Part shown: positions 1-5,671 of the stretch, piece by piece
Position numbering within the stretch: the stretch's first letter is position 1
Layout: every line of letters starts with the position of its first letter
Source: OFTM10 sp964196195
Lineage (GTDB): Bacteria > Actinomycetota > Acidimicrobiia > Acidimicrobiales > Aldehydirespiratoraceae
Direction: 5' to 3'
Assembly: GCA_964196195.1 (NCBI GenBank)
Contig: CAXMSE010000050.1
Coordinates: 1-23,297, forward strand
Length of the DNA stretch: 23,297 nt
Position numbers and translations under genes: made by a program
The notes under the pieces: model-generated
Database searches by the model: none
Seen by the model: only the letters and a program-made list of their open reading frames with translations
What the model was told of the DNA's origin: nothing

Positions 1-164
1 CGTTGGCGGGGCGAGGTCGCCAGGTCGACCAGTGAACTGAGGCCATCGTCGCCGAAGCCCCGCAGAAGGATCGAGGCAACCGGGAAGACGAAGAAGACCG
101 CGATGAACGTGGCGGGGACGAGTACCACCGCGCCGGCGGCGAGGGTGCTCGTCGGACGGCGCAT
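1..164 (-). CDS. thiP: thiamine ABC transporter permease, N-terminal fragment (ThiP-like)
   Basis: Only the first 54 codons lie in the window; the gene runs off the left edge. The ATG (reverse complement of 162-164) shares one base with the TGA of the upstream thiB gene, the usual sign of translational coupling. The visible peptide begins MRRPTSTLAAG and then has one hydrophobic segment (about residues 9-33, AVVLVPATFIAVFFVFPVAS), as expected for the first membrane helix of a binding-protein-dependent permease. The fragment is too short for the EAA loop or any diagnostic motif, so the ThiP assignment rests on position directly after thiB under a TPP riboswitch. It would pass thiamine or TPP through the cytoplasmic membrane. 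The ATPase thiQ is expected beyond the edge. Confidence 0.7.
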   Translation of the reverse strand, partial: MRRPTSTLAAGAVVLVPATFIAVFFVFPVASILLRGFGDDGLSSLVDLATSPRQ

Positions 165-1216
165 CAGCCGAGGACGATCTCGACCCAGCGATCGACCCAC
201 GCGTCCCGATTGGCCTCGATCTCAGCCGGGTCGAGCAGGTGGGGGTGATCGGCGAGCCTTGCGTGGTCGGTGAACTCCGGTGGCAGCACGGCCGATTCGA
301 TGGCGGGAAACACGAACATGCTCAAAGGCACCTCGTTTTGGAAGGTCGGGGTGAGCATGAAGTCGATGAATGCACCGGCCGCGCCGGGGTGGTCGGTGCC
401 CGCGAGTACACCGGCGAATTCGATCTGGCGAAAGCAGGAGTCGAGGAGGACACCCGTCGGCGGTGTGTCGACGGGCGGGTCGGCGAATATCACTTCTGCG
501 GGCGGACTCGACGCGTAGGAGACAACCAGGGATCGATCGCCGCCCCCCGCGACAAATTCTCCGTAGTAGGCGTCCTCCCAACCAGCGGTGACGCTGACAC
601 CGTTGGCGGTGAGCTCGGCCCAGTACTGCTCCCAGTCGTCGGTACCGGCGATGGTGGCCAGCAGGAAGGCAAGACCGGGCGAGGAGGTCTCCGGGCTCTC
701 CACCACCAGCTGCCCTGCGTACTCGGGAGCGGTGAGATCCTCGAGTGTGGTGGGGACGGGCGCGGGAAGGGCATCGATCCAGTAGTTGACGCAGACATCA
801 CCGAAGTCGATCGGGGTCACCCTGTGGTCGGGGTCGAGAGCGAGGCCTTCGATCACGTCGTCGAGGTGGACCGATTCATAGGGTTCGAACAGGTCCGCGT
901 CGAGGCCGCGTTGCAGGAATGTGTTGTCGATGCCGAACATCACGTCAGCCAACGGATTCCCGGCGGTGAGGATGGCTTCACTCACCATCTGGCCGACATC
1001 GCCCGACGACAACAGGTCCACCGCCACCCCGGTCTCGGCGGTGAACGCCGCGAGAGCGTCATCGGATATGGCAAAGCTGTCGTGGGTGACCACCGTGATC
1101 GTCGTGCCGGCGATGTCATCGCCACCGGATGCACCTTCTGAGTCGTCGCTGCCGCACGATGCGCTCAGAACAGCACACGCGGCCAAGACTCCGAGGAATC
1201 GGGTGAGCGTTTGCAT
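164..1216 (-). CDS. thiB: thiamine-binding lipoprotein of an ABC transporter (ThiB/TbpA family)
   Basis: A 350-residue extracellular solute-binding protein that would deliver thiamine or its phosphates to ThiP. The N-terminus MQTLTRFLGVLAACAVLSASC is a lipoprotein signal with the likely lipidated cysteine at residue 21, followed by a flexible Ser/Gly/Asp stretch. The mature part has family marks including TVVTHDSF near the start and ADVMFGIDNTFL, which parallels the ADV-GLDN block of E. coli TbpA. The ATG at 1216 is preferred because GGAGGA lies 4 nt upstream. A longer frame from an ATG at 1234 exists, but that ATG is the conserved TAATGCCAGCG element of the TPP riboswitch and is not a start. 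Regulation by thiamine pyrophosphate follows from the riboswitch. Substrate identity is inferred from family plus riboswitch. Confidence 0.88.
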   Translation of the reverse strand: MQTLTRFLGVLAACAVLSASCGSDDSEGASGGDDIAGTTITVVTHDSFAISDDALAAFTAETGVAVDLLSSGDVGQMVSEAILTAGNPLADVMFGIDNTFLQRGLDADLFEPYESVHLDDVIEGLALDPDHRVTPIDFGDVCVNYWIDALPAPVPTTLEDLTAPEYAGQLVVESPETSSPGLAFLLATIAGTDDWEQYWAELTANGVSVTAGWEDAYYGEFVAGGGDRSLVVSYASSPPAEVIFADPPVDTPPTGVLLDSCFRQIEFAGVLAGTDHPGAAGAFIDFMLTPTFQNEVPLSMFVFPAIESAVLPPEFTDHARLADHPHLLDPAEIEANRDAWVDRWVEIVLG

Positions 1217-1220
1217 GGCT

Positions 1221-1306
1221 TCCTCCGCTGGCATTACCCAGATCAGGTTCAGGCGGGTCGCCGACGCGTTGGTCGACCTCTCAGCCCGGCTGCCCGAGCT
1301 CCCCGG
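1221..1306 (-). ncRNA. TPP riboswitch (thi-box) upstream of thiB
   Basis: Read on the minus strand, the segment has the conserved thi-box blocks in order: CGGGGAGC, GGGCTGAGAGG, GACCC, then CTGAACCTGATCTGG and GTAATGCCAGCGGAGGAAG. The pairing and bulge order (CUGAGA in the J3/2 region; ACCUGAUCUGG and UAAUGCCAGCG in the P4/P5 arm) matches the aptamer. The 3' end contains the GGAGGA Shine-Dalgarno of thiB at 1221-1226, so ligand binding probably sequesters the ribosome site directly. I see no separate terminator hairpin with a U-tract between aptamer and ATG, which favours translational control. Confidence 0.93.
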
Positions 1307-1323
1307 TTTTCGATTGCAACACC

Positions 1324-1329
1324 ACTCTA
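1324..1329 (-). promoter_or_regulatory. candidate -10 element for the thiB riboswitch transcript
   Basis: TAGAGT on the minus strand, ending about 17 nt before the first thi-box block. It would start transcription near 1314-1317, just ahead of the aptamer. It fits the TANNNT form seen at other promoters here. No good -35 box is visible. Confidence 0.4.
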
Positions 1330-1541
1330 TTCGGCGACCAGCGCCGCGGCCTCACCCGAGACAACCAGCAAGGCCTCGAAATCGTCGTGACACTGGGAGC
1401 CCGGACTGGCCGGAGACAGCTCCATCGGAAGGTCATCGACCGTCTTGCAGGCAGCATGCCTATCAGTCCTACCCGACCGAGATTGCCGTGGTCGCGGGCC
1501 GATTGTCGAACAAGCACCCGGAAACCTGCCGCCCCGAGCGG
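1330..1541. other. intergenic stretch between the aminotransferase and the TPP riboswitch
   Basis: About 210 bases with no recognisable gene. Short minus-strand frames exist, for example an ATG at 1425 running to a stop at 1327-1329 (32 residues, ending GEAAALVAE), but they have no homology I recognise and no clear ribosome site. A perfect 6-bp inverted repeat with a 4-nt loop (GCGGTC-AAGC-GACCGC, 1538-1553) overlaps the aminotransferase stop but lacks a U-tract. Confidence 0.4.
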
Positions 1542-2756
1542 TCAAGCGACCGCGGCCAGCGCGTCGACCAGCTTGTCGATCTGGGCATCGGTACACACCA
1601 GAGGCGGACAGAATGCCAGCGAATCGGCCAGTGGCCGCACGATCACTCCCTCGCCGAGGGCCGCGTTGCGCACGTCGGCGGGAGTCTGGTCTTCCCTCGT
1701 TACGAGGGCATACACGAACCCTTCACCGCGGAGACCGGCGTAGAGGCCGTCATCCACCAGAGACTGCAGGCCGGACCGGAGGCGAGCGCCAAGTTCTGTG
1801 GCTCGCCCGAGCAGGCCGTCGCGCTCGGTGATGTTGATACACGCCAACCCCGCCGCGCAGGCTGCGTTGTGGCCTGAGTAGGTGTAGCCGGTACGCAGGA
1901 TCCACTCACTGTCGGCCTCGAGGGGCTCGCGAACCTTCGAACTGACGATCACACCACTGAGCGGCATGTAACCCGAGGTGACGGCTTTGGCGAAGGTGAT
2001 CATGTCGGGACGAACGCCGTAGTAGTCGGCCCCGAACCACTCCCCGAGTCGGCCATAGCCACAGATCACCTCGTCGGAGATGAAGTAGGCACCGTGCTCG
2101 TCGCACATGCGCCGTACGGCTTGGAGGTAGCCCTCGGGTGGCGGTATGACACCCCCGGCGCCCTGGAGCGGTTCGGTGAGCACGGCTGCCACCTCGTTGC
2201 CCCGCTCGGCGAAGACCTTGGCCATGTGCTCGATGTCGTCGTTGGGCACGACGATGTGGTGGCTGAGGAGATCGCCGAACCCCTCCCGGTTGGGCTGGAT
2301 TCCCTGGGCCGACGTTCCCCCGTAGTTGGTTCCGTGGTAGCCGGCGGTGCGGGAGATAATCAGCTGCTTCTCGGGGTGGCCCGCCCTGATCTGGGCCGCG
2401 CGAGCGATCTTGAGAGCGGTGTCGACCGCCTCAGAACCCGACTGGCCGAGGAACACCCGACCATCGTCGATCGGCGCTAGCCCCGCAATGCGTTCTGCCA
2501 CCTCCTCCGCGGGATCGTTGGTGAACGGATCGAACACGTGGTAGGCGTGGATCTTCTTCAGCTGCGCGGCGATGGCATCGACTACCTCCTGGTTGCCGTA
2601 GCCGAGATTGGCGTACCACAGCGATGACATCCCATCGATGTACTCGTTCCCATCAGCGTCGGTGACGATCGCACCGTCGCCGGAGACGATATTGAGATAG
2701 GCGCCGCCATCCTTCGACGGTGCGCTGAAGGGGTGGATGAGAGCAGGGATCGTCAT
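1542..2756 (-). CDS. class-III (omega) aminotransferase, PLP-dependent
   Basis: A 404-residue cytoplasmic aminotransferase of the fold-type I, class-III family (omega-amino acid or putrescine:pyruvate type). Visible marks are SLWYANLGYGN (about 45-55), FLGQSGSEAVDTALKIAR (102-119, phosphate-binding loop), AGYHGTNYGG (138-147), the cofactor-binding Asp of ISDEVICGYGR (D228) and the Schiff-base lysine of ITFAKAVTSGY (K257). The ATG at 2756 begins MTIPALIHPF, as homologues do. A GTG at 2795 would add 13 residues, but GGAGGT lies between the two, 13 nt before the chosen ATG. It follows a ureohydrolase in the same operon, so a plausible substrate is the amine released by that enzyme (4-aminobutyrate, beta-alanine or putrescine). 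The exact substrate cannot be read from sequence. Confidence 0.9.
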   Translation of the reverse strand: MTIPALIHPFSAPSKDGGAYLNIVSGDGAIVTDADGNEYIDGMSSLWYANLGYGNQEVVDAIAAQLKKIHAYHVFDPFTNDPAEEVAERIAGLAPIDDGRVFLGQSGSEAVDTALKIARAAQIRAGHPEKQLIISRTAGYHGTNYGGTSAQGIQPNREGFGDLLSHHIVVPNDDIEHMAKVFAERGNEVAAVLTEPLQGAGGVIPPPEGYLQAVRRMCDEHGAYFISDEVICGYGRLGEWFGADYYGVRPDMITFAKAVTSGYMPLSGVIVSSKVREPLEADSEWILRTGYTYSGHNAACAAGLACINITERDGLLGRATELGARLRSGLQSLVDDGLYAGLRGEGFVYALVTREDQTPADVRNAALGEGVIVRPLADSLAFCPPLVCTDAQIDKLVDALAAVA

Positions 2757-2795
2757 GACGAGAGTTTGGACCTCCAACCCAGAACGCGCCAACAC

Positions 2796-3746
2796 TCAGG
2801 ACCGGGACTGAACCCCCGGCAGCACACACAACATCTCGAAGATGAGATCGGCCGCAAGTCGCGAGGTCATGCCCGAAACGTCGTAGATGGGTGCCACCTC
2901 CACCAGATCACAACCCACCAGGTCGAGGCCCTGGCAGCCACGGATTATCTCGACGGCCTGGGGCGTGGTGAGACCACCCGATTCCAGGGTGCCGGTGCCG
3001 GGCGCGAAGGCCGGATCGAGGCCGTCGATGTCGAAGCTGAGGTACACGGGACCGCCGCCCACCTTCTCGCGAACCTCCTCCATCAGGGGAACCAGCGATC
3101 TGTGCCAGCACTCCTCGATCTGGACCACCCGAAAACCCTGCTGCCGTGACCACTCGAAGTCGTCGGCTGCGTAGCCCGTGCCCCGCACTCCGATCTGCAC
3201 CACCCGATCGCAGTCGAGCAGTCCCTCCTCCACCGCCCGGCGAAAGGGCGTGCCGTGGGCGATCTTCTCTCCGAACATATGGTCGTTGACGTCGGTGTGC
3301 GCGTCGACATGAACCACGCCCACAGGCCCGTGGACCTTCGCCATGGCGCGCAGGATCGGCAGAACGATCGTGTGATCACCCCCCATGGCGACCGTGGCGA
3401 GATCGTGGGAGAGCAAGCCGTCGACATAGGCCTCGATTCGAACCACGGAATCGAGCTTGTCGAAAGCATTGGTGGCCACATCGCCGAGGTCGTCTATTCG
3501 CAAGCTGTCGAAGGGCGCGGCACGGGTGGCCATGTTGTAGGGCCGGATCATCACCGATTCCTCGCGGATGCCACGCGGCCCGAACCGGGCACCGGGCCGG
3601 TTGGACGTTCCGAGATCGAAGGGCACACCGAACACGCCCACGTCGAGGTCGGCCGGCTCGCTGCGGTTGGGCAGTCGCATGAAGGTGGTGATGCCGCCGA
3701 ATCGGGGCATCTCGTTGCCGCCGAGAGGCTGCGGATTGGAGGCCAT
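2796..3746 (-). CDS. ureohydrolase: guanidinobutyrase / guanidinopropionase / agmatinase family
   Basis: A 316-residue binuclear metal hydrolase that cleaves a guanidino compound to urea and an amine. All metal ligands are present: H125 in GGDHTI, D148, H150 and D152 in VHVDAHTDV, and D239 and D241 in SFDIDGLDP. Blocks such as RPYNMATRAAPFDSL, HGTPFRRAVEEGLLDCDR, GTGYAADDF and EIIRGCQGLDLVGCDLVEV closely resemble, from memory, Pseudomonas GbuA/GpuA, so guanidinobutyrate or guanidinopropionate is a better guess than agmatine. The ATG at 3746 overlaps the TGA of the upstream LLM gene by one base. The aminotransferase follows at once, giving a urea-release plus transamination pair. Substrate choice is inference; recently described guanidine hydrolases belong to the same superfamily. 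Confidence 0.9.
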   Translation of the reverse strand: MASNPQPLGGNEMPRFGGITTFMRLPNRSEPADLDVGVFGVPFDLGTSNRPGARFGPRGIREESVMIRPYNMATRAAPFDSLRIDDLGDVATNAFDKLDSVVRIEAYVDGLLSHDLATVAMGGDHTIVLPILRAMAKVHGPVGVVHVDAHTDVNDHMFGEKIAHGTPFRRAVEEGLLDCDRVVQIGVRGTGYAADDFEWSRQQGFRVVQIEECWHRSLVPLMEEVREKVGGGPVYLSFDIDGLDPAFAPGTGTLESGGLTTPQAVEIIRGCQGLDLVGCDLVEVAPIYDVSGMTSRLAADLIFEMLCVLPGVQSRS

Positions 3747-4624
3747 CAGATCTCGCCCCCGAGTGATTCAGCGAGCTTCCAAGCCTCCTCGACACTCTCG
3801 CCGGATCCGAGAACGTTGAGCACAATTTCCGAAGCGCCCGCATCGCGATAGCGATCGAGGCCGATGCGAACCGTGTCGGGGTCACCGATCAGCACCATGT
3901 CGGCGACCGTCTCCATCCCCTCGCGATCGAGCATCGCCCGATAGGAGGGAAGCTGGCCGTAGATGGCGAGTTCGGTATTGGACCGCTCGCGTGCTCTTTC
4001 AATGTCGTCGGTGATCCACACCGGCACAGCAGCAACTACCTCAGGCCGAGGGCCGATAGTGGGCCTCACGTACTCGGCGATCGTGGTGGGTCCGGTCATC
4101 CATGTGATCGTGCCCGCGGTGCGCTCGGCCGCGAGCTTCAACATCCTCGGACCAAGTGCTGCGAGCATCACTTCGGGGGCGGGTCCGGGCACATTGATAT
4201 CGGTGTGGTGGGTGACGAATTCACCGCTCGTCGACACCTTCTGTTCGGCCAGCAGCGGCAACAGGGCATCCAGATACTCGACGAGGTGGGAGTAGGGTTT
4301 ACGCCAGGCCATGCCGAAACGCCCGGTGATCACGGGTTCGTGACTGGTGCCGAGGCCGAGGGTGAACCGCCCGCCACTTATCTGGTTGATGGTGCGAGCC
4401 TGAGCCGCGAGGTTCTGGGCGAACGTGGTCTGCATCGCCACCACCGAAGTGCCGAGCCCGATGTCGGCGACCTCGCGACCCACTACTCCGAGCACCACCA
4501 TCGGATCGGCGTTCCGGACTTGCGACACCCAGTACCGGTGGAGCCCACCGGCTCGGGCCCGATCCGCGTTGGCTACGGCGTCGTCGACCCTGGTGGCACT
4601 GTCGAACCAAGAAATTCTCGTCAT
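3746..4624 (-). CDS. LLM-class (luciferase-like) F420-dependent oxidoreductase
   Basis: A 292-residue TIM-barrel oxidoreductase of the bacterial luciferase-like superfamily. Typical blocks are ADIGLGTSVVAMQTTFAQNLAAQARTI (strand 3 and helix), GGRFTLGLGTSHEP (flavin/F420 phosphate region), EVMLAALGPRMLKLAAERTAG and LIGDPDTVRIGLDRYRDAGASEIVL near the C-terminus. The set fits the F420-using actinobacterial subfamily, though FMN use cannot be excluded. It starts 13 bp after the bPH2 gene, with GAGGGA about 10 nt before the ATG, and overlaps the ureohydrolase by one base, so it is co-transcribed. Its substrate is unknown; operon position suggests a link to guanidino/amine metabolism, but such linkage is often loose for this family. 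Confidence 0.88.
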   Translation of the reverse strand: MTRISWFDSATRVDDAVANADRARAGGLHRYWVSQVRNADPMVVLGVVGREVADIGLGTSVVAMQTTFAQNLAAQARTINQISGGRFTLGLGTSHEPVITGRFGMAWRKPYSHLVEYLDALLPLLAEQKVSTSGEFVTHHTDINVPGPAPEVMLAALGPRMLKLAAERTAGTITWMTGPTTIAEYVRPTIGPRPEVVAAVPVWITDDIERARERSNTELAIYGQLPSYRAMLDREGMETVADMVLIGDPDTVRIGLDRYRDAGASEIVLNVLGSGESVEEAWKLAESLGGEI

Positions 4625-4637
4625 CGTGTCTGGTCCC

Positions 4638-5264
4638 TCACATCCGGTCGAGTAGTTCGCGCTTCTTCGCTTCGAACTCGGCGTCGCTCAACACACCCTG
4701 TCGTCTCAGCTGATCAAGCTTCTCGATCTGCTCGGGGATCGAGTCCACACGATTCCCCACCGCGGCCTGACCCAGCCGCTGCAGGCGACGATTCTCCAGA
4801 CCCTCGACCTGTCGATAGATCTCGTTCTGCACGATGTTTGGTCGGCGGATATCGGAGAAGGTCTGGCGCCCACCCTCACCCGCCGACTCGATTCCGAGGT
4901 CGCCGGCTCCGATCAGTCGCTCGAAGAGACTCTGGTTGAAGAAGACCGTGTTGATGCGATCGAGCGGGATCTCGATACCGGTCTTGGCCGCCACCCCGCG
5001 GCGCGAGATGAGCCTCTCGTTGGTGACCACGAAGTTGGTGGTGGTCCAACGCACGTAGACCAGACCGAACCGGGCGAGAGCCGCGAGCACAAGTATCCCG
5101 ATCACCAACTCCACCGGCCGCCACCAGGACTGCACCAGGGCCGCGACTCCGAACAGCACCGCCAACGCGAGCAGGGACCCAGCCGGAGCGAGAAACCACC
5201 AGTGAGGCCGAAGATCCAGCACGAGATCCTCGTCGTCGGTGAGCAGATGGCGCGGGAAGGTCAT
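4638..5264 (-). CDS. membrane protein with bacterial PH (bPH2/DUF304) and C-terminal SHOCT domains
   Basis: A 208-residue predicted inner-membrane protein. A short cytoplasmic N-terminus (LLTDDEDLVLDLRPHWWFL) leads into two hydrophobic helices (about 24-45 and 50-70). A bPH2 domain follows, with the typical YVRWTTTNFVVTNERLISRRGVAAKTGIEIPLDRINTV and GAGDLGIESAG blocks written here in part. The end (about 175-208, IPEQIEKLDQLRRQGVLSDA followed by EFEAKKRELL) is a SHOCT domain. Function is unknown for this combination; SHOCT probably mediates oligomerisation. It is first in the four-gene minus-strand operon. The ATG at 5264 is supported by TAGTGT 6 nt upstream, which points to a leaderless start. 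Confidence 0.88.
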   Translation of the reverse strand: MTFPRHLLTDDEDLVLDLRPHWWFLAPAGSLLALAVLFGVAALVQSWWRPVELVIGILVLAALARFGLVYVRWTTTNFVVTNERLISRRGVAAKTGIEIPLDRINTVFFNQSLFERLIGAGDLGIESAGEGGRQTFSDIRRPNIVQNEIYRQVEGLENRRLQRLGQAAVGNRVDSIPEQIEKLDQLRRQGVLSDAEFEAKKRELLDRM

Positions 5265-5270
5265 GTCCCG

Positions 5271-5276
5271 ACACTA
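5271..5276 (-). promoter_or_regulatory. -10 element (TAGTGT) for the bPH2 operon, leaderless
   Basis: TAGTGT on the minus strand, 6 nt before the ATG at 5264. No Shine-Dalgarno intervenes. Transcription would begin at or next to the start codon. Confidence 0.5.
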
Positions 5277-5287
5277 GTTCGCGACCG

Positions 5288-5632
5288 TCAACCCCATCCC
5301 CACGCGTGAAGGCGATCGTCGCCTATCCCGAAATGATGGGCCACCTCGTGAACGACGGTGACCGCTATCTCCTCCACCAATTCTTCGAGGTCGTGGGCAA
5401 GCTCACAGAGGGGTCGGCGGTAGAGGGTGATCACATCGGGCATCACCAGGCCGCCGTAGTCCTCTCGTTCGGTGAGCGGAACGCCCTCGTAGAGACCGAG
5501 GAGATCCTCTGAGCGGTGGCGGTCCTCCACCACCACGGCCACATTTTCCATGAGGTGCCCGAGCTCGGGAGGCAGGGCATCTAGGGCATCAGCCACCAGC
5601 TTCTCGAAACGATGACGATCAACCGGTTCCAC
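5288..5632 (-). CDS. small zincin-like metallopeptidase family protein (PF06262 type)
   Basis: A 114-residue minimal zincin. The C-terminal HEVAHHFGIGD (95-105) is an HExxHxxGxxD site: H95 and H99 bind zinc, E96 is the catalytic base and D105 is the likely third ligand. The N-terminal half (FEKLVADALDALPPEL, then NVAVVVEDR) is the typical helix and strand of this family, and GLYEGVPLTER and PDVITLYRRPL are recognisable blocks. Length agrees with the actinobacterial family. Substrate and role are unknown. The start is a GTG at 5632, with TAGGGT 7 nt upstream suggesting a leaderless mRNA. It diverges from uvrD2, with only 39 bases between the two start codons. Confidence 0.88.
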   Translation of the reverse strand: MEPVDRHRFEKLVADALDALPPELGHLMENVAVVVEDRHRSEDLLGLYEGVPLTEREDYGGLVMPDVITLYRRPLCELAHDLEELVEEIAVTVVHEVAHHFGIGDDRLHAWGWG

Positions 5633-5639
5633 CGCCGGG

Positions 5640-5645
5640 ACCCTA
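5640..5645 (-). promoter_or_regulatory. -10 element (TAGGGT) for the metallopeptidase gene, leaderless
   Basis: TAGGGT on the minus strand, 7 nt before the GTG at 5632. It sits in the compact divergent promoter region shared with uvrD2. Confidence 0.5.
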
Positions 5646-5658
5646 GCGAGTGAGTGGG

Positions 5659-5664
5659 TAGTGT
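5659..5664 (+). promoter_or_regulatory. -10 element (TAGTGT) for uvrD2, leaderless
   Basis: TAGTGT lies 7 nt before GTG 5672. It argues that the start is 5672 and not the in-frame GTG at 5654, because 5654 would be upstream of the -10. Confidence 0.5.
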
Positions 5665-5671
5665 CACCGAC

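Noticed and set aside
1538..1553. 6-bp hairpin GCGGTC-AAGC-GACCGC at the aminotransferase stop as a terminator
   Set aside because: Perfect but short, overlaps the stop codon and is not followed by a U-run; not enough to call.
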